Assembly (NCBI GenBank): GCA_015680685.1
Contig: MNCI01011880.1
Location: 403,333 to 467,332, forward strand
Source of the DNA: Gnetum montanum
Taxonomy: Eukaryota > Streptophyta > Gnetopsida > Gnetales > Gnetaceae
Length of the DNA stretch: 64,000 bases
Direction of reading: 5' to 3'
Each line of letters starts with the position of its first letter. The first letter of the stretch is position 1. The notes beneath the pieces are model-generated. The model saw nothing but the letters and a program-made list of their open reading frames with translations. It did no database searches and was not told the DNA's origin. Positions 46,436 through 58,240 of this stretch are shown here, piece after piece. The translations under genes were made by a program, and so were the position numbers.

Positions 46436-46982
46436 GTAGGAAAAAAATTTTGATGCAATGAATGAATTCTTACCCAACATAAACCCCTATATTAATACCT
46501 ATGTCACATCCTATTACCAAACTTATATAGTAAGCTTTTTGAACTTTACGAGAGAAAGACTTTTCTATTTGCTGACATTCCACCAATTGGTAAAGATAAG
46601 GATATCAGTGAAATTCTCACCATCTAATTCTTGGATGATAATCCAATTTATAATGATGATAATACTCATATCGAGCAAAGATCTTGCCTTTTGAATTTCA
46701 CTAACTTGAATACATGAATACTTAGGATTGATGGAGCTTCATCAAAATGAGGATGTTGTCCTAGATTTATGTTATTTCCCCCTTGGGAAGCTCTAAAACT
46801 TAATGCCATTCATTTTTCAAAGCCCATATTGAACAACATGGCTAAATGTGAAGCTTTAATCCATGGACTAAAATACGCTATTTACTTTAAACTTTCAAAG
46901 TTAAATATTTATACTAATTCATAAATTATGGTAAATCAAATCAACAATGTTTATAAAGATAAGGATCCTTTAATAAGAGTAT

Positions 46983-47789
46983 TGATGAATCATGATTCAT
47001 TAGGTCATGATATCGCACCTGCGATATCGCGGCTTGGCTCACGATATCGTATACGTGATATCATGGCTCCTGTGTAGGCCTATAAATACACTTTAGTTGC
47101 ACGATGGAGTAGGAAGGTTTTTAGTTAGAAGTTAGTTTTCATTTTTATTCTTTCTCAATCCTTTCTCCTAGTGCATTCCTGCAGTGTGATGATTATAATT
47201 GTACGACATCCTTTATTTGAGTGTGATGTACTTGGACACATACGTGACCAAAAATAAAGATCAAGATTACTTCATCATTGTAGCATTCACTTAGTTTAAT
47301 TACTTAATTGTTATTACTATTAAAAGAAAAATAAGTACGACTTGATCACGATCATCTAAGTGTAACTACTTGGTATCCTAGTAGCGTACCTGGGCCATGT
47401 GCTTGGTAATCCCAATAGTTGTTATACATGAGGCCTAAGATGTGTATGGATGATTAAGGAATGGATGCTCATCGCACTTAGGCTAGTTTAGATTCTCTCC
47501 CCCTATCTCCTATTAGCTTAACTCTCTCTCCCTTTTCCTCTTAGCTTAGTTAAAGTTATTTTCCATTACCTGCAGGAGTAGCACTAGTTTAGGACCACAT
47601 CATACACCTCACTCTGGACTAAACCATATGTGACAAAGAAAATACTAGTTCAACTCGGAAGATAGTGAAGTATGATCAATAAGTAACTATTTAGATACCA
47701 CAACTAGTCCATCTACAGAGTTCAACAAGATCATGCATGAAACACTTGTATTCATATGGTTGAGTGTAGGGGTACCTCGCCACTCATCA
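46983..47789 (+). repeat. element 3 5' LTR
   Basis: It runs TGATGAATCATG...CACTCATCA, 807 bp. Its first bases include the perfect palindrome atgaatcatgattcat. U3 carries repeated gatatcg/cgatatc sites (47,010-47,062) followed by TATAAATA at 47,081-47,088. Confidence 0.93.
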
Positions 47790-47808
47790 TTGGTGCCATT
47801 GTCGAGGA
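47790..47808 (+). other. primer-binding site of element 3
   Basis: TTGGTGCCATTGTCGAGGA follows the LTR without a gap. It is an Athila-type site with a few transitions, and closer to consensus than that of element 2b. Confidence 0.8.
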
Positions 47809-47938
47809 TGGTGCTAGTTATTTAGATTAGTTACATCATATAAGATCACTATAATAAAATATTAACAATATATCTTTCAGAAAAAAATATAATAATAATA
47901 ATAATAATTGCAATTAAATCACACACAAATTTACAACC

Positions 47939-49930
47939 ATGTCTCTCTCACAAGACTATGATAACACAACAACTAGTAAGGCAATTCATTGGAGAACCAA
48001 CGAATTATATAATGATGAAGATGAAGTTTGGAGTACCCAATCTAATGCAGGGGTCTCCTATGAGCATAAACACAAACAACATCATCTCAACTCACAAATG
48101 CATAACATACCTAGTGATGTTGAAACCCTACTAGCCACTACATGGCTAACGAAAATACAAGAGGTTGTTCGAATATCCTGTAGGCATCGTAAGGAAAGCC
48201 ATCTACCTAAGCTTGACTTCAACAACTTTCCTAAGTTTTTAGGAGGCTATGATTTAGATCCGAAACAACATTTATGAGCCTTCTACGATGCTTGTGTATG
48301 GAATAACATTGATAATGGATGGCAAAAACTTAAGCTCTTTCCTATGACACTTGTTGGGCATGCAAAAGTATGGTATAGGTCCTTGAAACCAAAATCAATC
48401 AAATGTTGGCAAACAATGGTAGAACTCTTCAACGAAAGATATCAAACTTATGCAAGAGTGTCAGCCTTGAGGAGACAAATCCAAGAGTGGAAAGAAGCAC
48501 AACATGAACCCTTGGACATGACCTTAGAAAGATATTATTCATTGTTAAATAACTACCTAGGCCATGAGTTCTTTGTGAAAGGCTAATGTATCATATCATA
48601 GATGGGATCCGTAATGAAACAAGGGAGACCCTAGGGATGTATGCCTGAGGTCAACTATATGAACTACAAACCCATTATTTCCAAGAGCTTATCAAGCGGG
48701 TAGCAAAAGAAAAAGGAGAAATGGCTAAATGGGAGAATGTTGAAAAATCTCAATAGTCCCAAAAATCAACAAGGTCCCATGATTATGAAGAGGCAAAATC
48801 AACTCACTGTAAGGAGGTGGAACCATCTTTGCCAGTACTACAATCATTGAATGAAGTTGAGGCAAAGATCAATAGGATGATGGAATGGATACATGAAAAA
48901 TGTGGAGAATATGCCAACATTATTGGAGATAGAGTTATGAAAACCGAAGAAATAGGACAAAACACTTTTAGACAATTGGAAAGAAGGGTTGAAGAGAATA
49001 AGAACTTAACTGCCAATGATATGTATCAATGTAACATTTTCTTGTATGATCACCCCAAGGGCCAATGCCCAATCTTGTCACATTTACATGAGCATTTGGG
49101 AAGAATGTTACATCTAGAGTTCATAGAAAAATACTATGTTCAATCATCGTGGCAATAATCCCAGTCATGGGGGAGGCCATCCCCAAACTGGTTACACCCT
49201 TCATACGATCCGAACCTAAGTGCTTATCAAGTTCAACATCCTGTTTTCCCAACTGGGTCAACATCCTCTATTTCACCACATTATTATTATTCTCCTCAAT
49301 ACTATCAACCCATATCCTCACCAATAGGACCAAAACCTTGGGTACCTTACACTTTTCCTCAATTTCAAAATTCTCATCCTTCACCTCCTTCTACATTGCC
49401 ACCAATTGTACTTGAAGGATTTGCATCACAACATCAACCCACGAACATTACTTGTGCTTCTACTGTCAACAGTAGTGTGAATCCTCTACAACATCGAAGG
49501 TGTCCCTTCTTTAGACATGAATGTAAGAAGGGACAGCATAGTTATGAGACCAATGTATCCTCCAACCCAACACAAGCCCAACACTATGGTGCATCTTCCT
49601 CTTCGAACCCAATGCCTCATGTTACCTTATCGAAGCCACCACTCAATACTCCAACAACCATGGGGCCTAATGAATATAGCCACATGGGGAGACATGTTGA
49701 TCCTTGCATACCATTTTACAGTCACAAGTACCATAGTGGGTCAACTCCTTATAAATTAACAACATATTATAACTTGCCCCACTATGTCAACTCTAATCAA
49801 GTGTGTGAACCGCAATGGGGTAAGTATGACCAGGTCCCAATATTTTGAACATGCAAGGATCCCAACCATCCATTTATTAATTCTAGCTATGCTCAATCAT
49901 TTAGTTATGGTGGGTATTCCCCATTCTAAC
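47939..49930 (+). pseudogene. element 3 gag
   Basis: The ATG at 47,939 gives MSLSQDYDNTTTSKAIHWRT. The gag core shows LPKLDFNNFPKFLGGYDLDP, FYDACVWNN, KLKLFPMTLVGHAKVWYRSL, WQTMVELFNERYQTYARV and LERYYSLLNNYLGHEF. A zinc-knuckle-like CNIFLYDHPKGQC at 49,028-49,066 has lost its second Cys (F). A Pro/Ser/His-rich tail follows. Frames of 112, 80, 113 and 150 codons are joined by only a few stops. It is the best-preserved gag of the window. Confidence 0.88.
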
Positions 49931-51240
49931 AATAGAAAAATTAATAAATGTTTTCCTTTTCTTTAATTTTACTATTTTTTGTTTTCCAGTTTTTCATCTT
50001 TCAATTTATTGTTTTGTTTTTTTTTTGTATTTTTCTCTTTTTATAAGTAATCTCATCTATGAATAAAGCACTCATGTGACTCATTGGTTGAGGTGTTGTT
50101 CTCTGCTATCAAGTCTCAGGTGACTAATTATTTGAACAGTGAGCCCACAACATCCATCCACTCATTTTATTAATAAGGGATTCTACCTTGGGTACAATGA
50201 TATTTCTAATGATTAAAACTTAAAGTAATCTTATGTTCATTATGTTCAGAGTGAAGAATGATGGACTAAGCGGGAATGGCCAGGGTGTGACATCAAGGGG
50301 ACTTGTGGATTCTCTTTGGTGACATCTATGAGAGTTATCATGTAGCCTAGTTGTACTAAGATCCTTGTAGATCTAACGAAAAATGGGAGTAAGAGTAATA
50401 AAAACACTCAATTCAGAAAAAAAAACAATGCTATTCAAGTGGGTTCCACTGGAAAGACATGCACCCGTACCTGAAGGTAGGTGGCTTCTCTAGCTTAAGC
50501 ATTCATTTAAAAAAAAAAGAGAAGAAAAAGAAGAAGAGAAAGAGAAGAAGAGTGCCACAAAGGAAAATCACTCCTCCCTTGTATGAAATGCTAAGTGATC
50601 GTATGCCTTGCCATCATGATGCTCTCATTATTGCCTATCATTGGGATGAAACAATGCGATGTCATTGATTAGAGGAATGGACTTGGTCCTGATTTTTGAG
50701 TGACAGGTTAATGACACATTGATCATGGCTTACATTGAGGATTCATTGTACCCTGGGTCAGTTACCTCATATCCCACTCTTTGCAATCCCTTCTACAATT
50801 CGTCTCATCTCACTGTCCAGGAATTTGTGACTTGTGACTTGTGTAGTGTTGAATTTATACCTCATCACGGTGGTATCTACATGTGTGTGTTTTCTCACAT
50901 CAATGTAGATTACATTTAACCCTTCTAGTGCCTATGGACTTTTTAAGGTGTGGTTACGCAAGGGCATTATAGGTTGGAACCTACTTTGGGGAGGATCCAC
51001 TTGTGTGACTTTTGTAATTTGCACTTGTCACACATTACCCTCACATCATTTTATACCCTCCAGGTATTGCATTACCAACATTCTTCTTTCCATTATCATC
51101 CTTCCGATTCAAATGTTTCTATGTACCAACACATGTCCTTTTTCCTCATAATTTTCATGACTTCCATTGCTAGATTTTACACCATTATCCTTTCTGTGTC
51201 TTTAGGATTGATCAATATTACCTTGGACCCTTTACATTGA
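49931..51240 (+). other. element 3 spacer with a short Cys-rich open stretch
   Basis: The spacer contains polypyrimidine (49,965-50,045) and polypurine (50,510-50,560) tracts. From 50,719 an open stretch reads ...TCDLCSVEFIPHHGGIYMC, and after a stop HLCDFCNLHLSHI. These are two Cx2C units about 65 codons apart that could be a decayed zinc-binding ORF. No pol motif is present. I do not assign a function. Confidence 0.4.
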
Positions 51241-51314
51241 CTTCAAGCCCTGCATTTTTGAGTTAAGAATTTGAAAAATTTATCAATTTTTCTAAGTACC
51301 CTACTTTAAACAAG

Positions 51315-51406
51315 TTGCGATATTGCATATGTGATATCACATTTGATGCGATATCATGGCTACGCTATCATGTACATGATATCGCGTCCCACAAAAACTA
51401 TAAATA
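51315..51406 (+). promoter_or_regulatory. LTR-like internal promoter in element 3
   Basis: Palindromic gatatcac/gcgatatc sites (51,316-51,385) are followed by AAAAACTATAAATATG, with the TATA box at 51,399-51,406. The same order, gatatc palindromes then a TATA box, occurs in this element's own LTR (47,010-47,088). The 16-base TATA context is identical to that in the solo LTR at about 4,887. It lies about 500 bp upstream of ORF2. Confidence 0.65.
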
Positions 51407-51908
51407 TGGACCCCCCAGGAACATTAACATCATTTGCAATTGTTCATGCAGGGGAGTTTTTCAAATTTTCTTCTATAACTTGTGACTTGTATATCTCTTG
51501 TTCCAACAACCATAACTTACTGGCTAGTGCTCCAATTTTCATTCTTCTCGAACCTATCTAAACCCAGAGTGTTCAGCTTAGTTGTGGAAAAGGGCTACAC
51601 TTTGAATTGCACACAAATTTTTTGAAATTTTTCATCACCCAAAGGATACTATCAAGGGTAATTAATTATACAAAAATGATAAACATGTTGCAAAAACGAC
51701 TTCATCTCCTCACTTATATCGAGAAATTAAAATTGTGAAGCCACCAAATCAAAGTGGGCCAAATATTAAAATATTTTGGGGACATTTTCACAAAAATTCC
51801 TAACTTTAAATGACACAGAATAAGAGACGAATTCATTAAGGCAAGAAGTAAGGTATAAATTAACTTTGGTAAGCAACCTTACTAATGACTGATCCCGTGT
51901 GATTGCAG

Positions 51909-54460
51909 ATGGCCCTAAAGCATGGACAACAAGAAGGACCCTCTCAAGGTGTGTCCAAGTGACCCAAGAGAGGTAGAGGAGAAGCATCTCCTGAACAACG
52001 TGTAGAGAAGGAGGTGCAATCATTTAGCAACCATTAAGAGACTCCTACTGCTGTACAATCGTGATAGGCAAAAGGAGGAGCTACTGCAGTGCTTGAATAG
52101 GGATAACAACTCCCGTTGTCCCTGGAGTGTGTTTAGGCCATTTGTGAAAAGTCCACGTCGGCTGTAGTGATCATGGAATTGAACTTCGAACCTTTCACAA
52201 AATTCACTTCTAAGGCTAGTAGGGACCAACTCAAAGGATCTCTATTATGGCCTATCCTCTCTGAAAGTGGTGCCTAGTACTTAGGAGAAATGTACCAATT
52301 TTGGCATAGTAAGGAAGAAGGCACCATAATCAACATTTGTGTTGTGTCTGTAGATTTTCCAACCAAGGCCATCTCGAAAATGTTAAACCTTATGAATACC
52401 GGGCCAAAAGTTACTCACCTATTCACTCACTTTGATGCTAATGCACGAAGAGTTTGGTTGGATATGACATATGGTAAAGAAGACAAGACATATGGAGAGT
52501 TGATGTTAGAAGAAAGGATATACTTCAAGATTGGCACTTATCACATCTTCCCCATGAGAGGATTAAAAAGAATCTCAACATATGTGGCAAGAGGAAGTGT
52601 GATATTGATGGGAAAGCCTAATGCTAACCTTCCTCATCTATATCTCATGGAGATCTTGAGGCAGTTTGAAGAATGTAAGATAGGAAAGTTCATGTTACCC
52701 TTCCCTTTTATCATTAGGAAGCTGTGCAAACATGCTGGTATTTTGGGGTACACCAATGACATCCTCAGAAGAGCCTAGAATGCTTCGTTAGCTAAACTAC
52801 TGAAGCCACCAACTTCGAGGAAAAGTGCTAGTGAGACATTGGAGCCAGAGGAAGAGTGAGAACAAATGGTGGGGCCCATTGCAACTCAAACTATAGGGCC
52901 TAGCCAACTTCCAAGCATAAGGCCCAGCACGAGCCAGCGAGCTCAACTGCCACCACCGCCATAGGATTACCGATTGTCGATGAGCCACCTTAGGGCCATC
53001 ACTGTGACGGTCAGTTGGGAAAGTCGTGATGATGCTAATCACTTCCATGTCATCGACGACACCATATGGTCCATAGTTTCTATTGATCATGCACAAGGTG
53101 AGCTGTCCATCCAAATAGGAGGAGGGAAGACTCATTAGTCATAATAGATTTCAGGGAACACTGTGTCTTTCCAAGTGCAATTGGAAATAGGTGAAGGGGC
53201 CATAGTGGTGGTCATGCAACACCAGGATGCAGCAGGAGCCATAGAAGTGGTCGTAGACCACATCAAAGAATATTTCAACGTCCCTATTGTGCCATCGGTA
53301 AATTTCACAAGAGTACAAGATTCTCAAACTTTGGTCTGTCCCTCAATGACTCTTTTGGAGCATGAAGATGTCCTTGATCGATTGCTGCAAACAAGACAAG
53401 TAATGACATCCTTGTTTGACATTCCACAAGATTTCACAGTAGCACAATCAGACCTCATCTCCACCAAAGGAAAGCTGTTCATTGTAGAGATCAGGGCTGA
53501 ACATGCAGAAGTGGAGTTGATAAGACTCCAGGAGAGGCTCGTCACCCTACAAGCTGCATAGTGGGACCCATATTAGTTTGTTTCCATAGATCAGCTGGAC
53601 ACTTTTAGGATAGAGTAGCTTAATAAACTATTGGTGAACAATAAAAGAGTGGCAGAGGAGAAAGAGAAAGCCAACTGGGATGCCTCCAAGGCATAAGCGC
53701 AAACCTGCATGCATGCCAAGGCACTCAGAGCCTTATAGGAGGAGAATAAATAGCTTGCTACTAAAAATATTTGGTTGACCATTGTGGAGAAATAGAAGAA
53801 TGTTCTCAAGGAAAACTTTTAGCAATTACAAGAATATTTGGTCAGGGTCAACCAAGACATAAACTATTTGGCTAGAGAGAATTGAGCCCTCTCAATGGAG
53901 GAGGTACGTGCAATGCATCAGAAGACGGCCATTGAAATAAGCACATGGAAAAACGAATTCAAGCGACATGAAAAGTTAAAGGAGCACTTCAGAGACCAGG
54001 TGGAAATGTATAAGCAAGTCATAGAAAAGGAGATCCATATGTCCAAGGCCCACATTAACACTTTCAGTGCTCAACACATTAATTGGTAGGCCATATTGGA
54101 CACATATGCGTTTGCCCATCAGGTAGAACCTAAAAGTCGGGACTTGTAAATTCAAGGCCTCACAAAGTACATGAAATTGGTAAACCTGTAGTATGCCAAT
54201 CTAGCCATGTTGATAGTAGGATGCCCAAGAATAGGGCTTAAGAAGTAGGTAGCTGCCACCTATGCCAAATATGAAGAAAAATTTGTAGAGCACAAGAAAA
54301 TGTTGCAAAAGCTAGAAGTCGCAAATTTTGAACTAGAGGTGGTTAAGACCAACTACCTAGGCTAGAAAGATGTTGTAGTAGACTTGGCTTAATGGCCTAT
54401 AGATTTTAAAGAGTACAGGGATAAAGCTAGATCCTACGAGGAGGAACGATGATTGTTTGT
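51909..54460 (+). pseudogene. element 3 accessory ORF (ORF2)
   Basis: The ATG at 51,909 gives MALKHGQQEGPSQGVSK, then a basic region. A globular helical domain follows: MYQFWHSKEEGTIINICVVS, DFPTKAISKMLNLMN, RVWLDMTYGKEDKTYGELML and NLPHLYLMEILRQFEECKIG (an open frame of 162 codons, 52,290-52,778). Next come a Pro-rich linker, a QVQLEIGEGAIVVVMQHQD block (53,163 on) and a long coiled coil (53,600-54,400). More than a dozen stops lie in one frame, most one transition from Gln, Arg or Trp codons. It has no RT, integrase, protease or clear membrane segment. The same ORF lies after integrase in element 2b. Function is unknown. Confidence 0.75.
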
Positions 54461-54865
54461 GGCCTGGTACATCAAAGCAAAGAAGATGTTCTTACAACTA
54501 TTGTGCCCATGGGAGGTGCCGACTCCATCAAACATTGGAGCATCATCATGGACAACATAGGATCCCTGAATGGAAGAGAAAAATCTCCAGGCACTACTTT
54601 AGAGTCATCAAATTCCAAAACCTGGAGCACGGGACAAGGGGAAGTGACCTATGGAGGAGCCACTGCCACATGGAACCACATGATCCAAATAAAGTTTACA
54701 ATTTTGCAATTTTGTAATTTTGTGTTGTGTTCCAATTTTGTTCTATTGAGTTCTCCATTGTTGCATGAATAAATCCCTAGTTAGTTAATAATCCCATACT
54801 TATCCACTGTGTAATCAATGAGGCTTCTTCTCATTTTTTTAATTTGAGGATGAGTTTTCATTCAC

Positions 54866-54876
54866 TCATGGGGGTA
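54866..54876 (+). other. element 3 polypurine tract
   Basis: TCATGGGGGTA directly precedes the 3' LTR start TGATGAATCG. Confidence 0.75.
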
Positions 54877-55696
54877 TGATGAATCGTGATTCATTAGGTC
54901 ATGATATTGCACCCACGATATTCTATACGTGATATTGCAGCCTACCTCGTGATATCGTATACATGATATCGTGGCTCTTGTGCAGGCCTATAAATACACC
55001 TTAGGTGCACGATGGATTAGGGAGGTTTTTAGTTAGAAGTTAGTTTGCATTTTTAGTCTTTCTCAACCCATTCTCCCAGTGCATGCCCATAGTGTGATGA
55101 TTGTAATTATACGGCATCCTTTATTCGAGTGTGACATACTTGGACACACACATGACCAGAAATAAAGATTGACATTACTTCATCATTTAACATTCACTTA
55201 GTTTAATTACTTAATTGTTATTTCTATTAAACGTGGAATGAGTATGACTTGATCACGAGCATCTAAGTGTGACTACTTGGTATCCCAGTAGCGTACCTGG
55301 GCCATGTGCTTGGTAATCCCAGTAGTAGTTATACATGAGGCCTAAGATGTGCATGGATGATTAAGGAACAAATGCTCATTGCACTTAGGCTAGTTTAGAT
55401 TCTCTCCCCCTATCTCCTATTAGCTTAACTCTCTCTCCCTTTTCCTCTTAGCTTAGTTAAAGTTATTTTCCATTACCTCTAGGAGTAGCACTAGTTTAGG
55501 ACCACATCATACACCTCACTCTGGACTAAACCATATGTGACAAAGCAAATACTAGTCCAAGTGGGAAGATAGTGAACTGTGATCAATGAATAACTATCTA
55601 AATACCACAACTAGTCCATCTGCGAAGTTCGATCGGATCGTGCATGAAACACTCGTATTCGTATGGTTGAGTGTAGGGGTACCTCACCACTCATCA
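54877..55696 (+). repeat. element 3 3' LTR
   Basis: This 820-bp copy matches the 5' LTR closely. The longest near-identical stretch is about 55,385-55,560. The gatatc palindrome region is partly altered (gatattgc). It ends CACTCATCA and is followed by AGTAT. Confidence 0.93.
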
Positions 55697-56169
55697 AGTA
55701 TATAAGACATATGTACTAGAATTATTCAAAGAATATGATCTTATCAAATTAGAACATATCCCTAGGGATGAAAACCACATTCTAGATTTTTTAGAGCAAG
55801 CTACTTGTGTTCTTGACCTTTCTTTTTCTTATGGAGCTTGGGATTTTGAAATCATCATGGAAAAGGTTAATTGTTACCCCATTCTTGATAATGTACTATC
55901 TTTAGAAGTGTTTGATAATGATAATCAAATTACTCATTTTCTTACTAGTTAAGGGAAGTTTTACGATTAGATTCTTGAAGGTTCACACACTTATTCAAAT
56001 GATTCAATCCTTATAAATGAAGTTTCACTCAATGCTATTGCTAAGAAAGATTAATTTGAGAAAATGGATAATGAAATTGAGGTATTACAACACAAAGATT
56101 GACAAGTATTAGCAGAAAGTAAAATTCATTTAGTCAAAAAGAAAAATCAAGAACCCCCTATTTGAATAG

Positions 56170-57540
56170 GTAAAATTTATTATTCTGATGAAAAGGGTAT
56201 GTTAATAACATTTCTAGATGAATTTAATGATGTTTTGGCCTAGTCCTATGAAGGATTGAAGGTTTATAACCACTTACCATTACATACACAATAATAGTTA
56301 GACTAGAAACTAAATCTTTTAGGTAGAAATTAAGACTAGTCAATCCTAAAATTGAACCGTTAATGAAAAGAGACAATGATAAACTCTTGGAATCTAAAAT
56401 CATATATTCAAATAGCCATTCTAGTTGGGTGTCAAACTTAGTTCCCGTACGTAAGAAATTTGGAGAGATACAATTATGCATTAACTTTAGAAATCTTAAT
56501 GGAACTTGTAGTAAGGATAACTACCCACTTCCACTTATAGATGAGAAATAGTAAATGATGTGCAAATGTACTCATTCTTAGATGGATACTCAGGTTACAA
56601 CCAAATCATTGTGAATAATAAAGATCAACATAAAACAACTTTCATTACAAAATGAAGAACATTTCAATACACCAAAATGCCTTTTGAATTATTAAATGTA
56701 GGATCAAACTTTTAACGTGTCATGGATAAAACGTTTGAAAGGATGATTAAGAAAACTATAACTATTTATTTAGATGACTTCACGATTTACTCACATGATA
56801 GAGGGATCCATATTTAAGAATTAAAAATATGTTTTTAAAATGTAGAAAATATGGCATGACATAAACACTAAGAAGTCTATATTTGATGTATAAACTGGAA
56901 AATTCCTTGATTGACATAGTGACAAGAGAAGCTATTTCAATTGATTTTGAACATGTTAATGCTATCATTGAAATTTTCTATCCCTTATTCAAAAAGGATT
57001 TAAGAGCTTTCTTTGGGAGGATTAAGTTTATCAAGCAATTTATTCCTATTTTTGTTGAATTAGTAAGACCTCTTAACACAATGCTAAAGACAGATGAGGG
57101 AATTACATGCATTGTTAAATGCAAAAATGTTTTCTTATCTATAAAATATGAAGCTCTAGTTTTAGTTGCTCCTTGGTATGAAAATGATTTTTTTCTATAT
57201 GCTTTTTCAAGTGATCATATAGTAGCTACCATTTTGACTCAAGAGATAGCTAATTAAGAAGAAAAACCCATCACTTATATGTCAGATCTACTTTAAGATG
57301 ATGAGTTAAGATACTCTCTTGTAGAAAAACAACTATAGGTAATAGTTAAAGCTTTAAAGAAGTTTTGATTTTACCTTTTAAAATAAAATATTATTGTGAT
57401 TTTTCCAGATCCTACTATTATTGCTTTAGCAAAGCTTCAAGAACCTTTGAAAAAAAAGAGTCAAATGGATTATGAAGCTATAGGAATATGACATTCAATG
57501 GAAGGTAGCCAAACTAGTAAGCAAAACTAGTTTGACTAAA
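56170..57540 (+). pseudogene. element 2a reverse transcriptase and RNase H
   Basis: Upstream linker: FLDEFNDVLAxSYEGLKVYN. RT motifs: KLLESKIIYSNSHSSWVSNL, VPVRKKFGEIQLCINFRNLN, FLDGYSGYNQI and the catalytic ITIYLDDFTIYSHD (at about 56,760). The connection segment and RNase H follow with KKDLRAFFGRIKFIKQFIPI, VRPLNTMLK and DDELRYSLVEKQL. There are many stops (TAA, TAG). The YxDD box (YLDD) is intact. Downstream integrase is in the same orientation. Confidence 0.88.
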
Positions 57541-57599
57541 TGGATAGCCTAAGCATCAACCCTAGAAAAATCAAAAGTCCCATTTGACCTTGAAGCCAT

Positions 57600-58240
57600 A
57601 CCTATATATGTGTTACAACTTAAAAATAACAAAGCATCTTTATTTGCACCAAACTACTTAAATGATCCTTGGCGGCACGGAGATATCAAATATTATCTAT
57701 CTTTCCATCTTTGCCCTTCAGACTTACCTAAGTACAAGTGTAAACTATTAATATCCATGAGATCTAAATTTACCATGATTAACGGTAATCTTTTTAGACA
57801 GAACTTTGAAGGAGTTTTCCTTCGATGTTAGATTGAGAGGAAGGTAATGATGTGGTAAAAAGCTTACATGATGAAGGACACATAGGCTATCTATCTTTAA
57901 CTCACAAGATTACAAAGGCTAGTTATTACTAGCCAACTATGATCATTGATGCTTATAATATATCAAAAAATTGCATCTAATGTCAAATATTCAAAGGAAG
58001 AGATTATAAAAGCTCAACACCTCTACCACCTACTATTGAAGTAAGACCTTTTGCACAATGGGTTCTTGATTTTATTGGATCCTTCAACCCACCATCATTA
58101 GGCCAACATATATTTATTTTAACAGCAACTAATGATACTACATGTTGGCTAGAAGCCAAACCAACTAGAAGAGCTACATCTCATGAGGTTATTAAATTTC
58201 TTGAGGAAGTTATCATAACCTGATATGGACATCCATACAC
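57600..58240 (+). pseudogene. element 2a integrase, core broken off
   Basis: N-terminal region: APNYLNDPWRHGDIKYYLSF, LFRQNFEGVFLRC, and a decayed zinc domain. Core: RPFAQWVLDFIGSFNPPS, LTATNDTTCWLEAKPTRRAT and VIKFLEEVI. Homology stops after PYTIVVN, near the second catalytic Asp at 58,240. The rest of the core and C-terminal domain are not recognisable, so a deletion or rearrangement lies here. Confidence 0.85.

Larger units (their letters stand above)
46983..55696 (+). mobile_element. element 3: pol-less Athila-like element with perfect TSD AGTAT
   Basis: Its LTRs (46,983-47,789 and 54,877-55,696) are close in sequence. The target duplication AGTAT is perfect (46,978-46,982; 55,697-55,701). 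The interior has PBS, gag (47,939-49,930), a spacer with an LTR-like promoter, and an accessory ORF (51,909-54,450) before the polypurine tract. No protease, RT or integrase is found in about 7.1 kb of interior. It must have been copied by enzymes of a partner such as a 2b-like element, with which it shares PBS type, gag, ORF2 and LTR ends. It is the youngest full insertion here. Confidence 0.92.
46715..55850 (+). pseudogene. element 2a RNase H upstream of RT, split by element 3
   Basis: The left half (46,715-46,982) carries a degenerate DGASSK, then KCEALIHGLKYAIYFKLS, IYTNS and VNQINNVYKDKDPLIR. The right half (55,697-55,850) reads YKTYVLELFKEYDLIKLEHI and PRDENHILDFLEQAT. Together they give the D-E-D-D pattern of an archaeal-type RNase H, with the third catalytic Asp changed to Asn (TNS) and the AD of the last motif altered. 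The codons rejoin exactly through one copy of the AGTAT duplication. The domain lies between protease and RT. Bases 46,983-55,696 belong to element 3. Confidence 0.8.
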
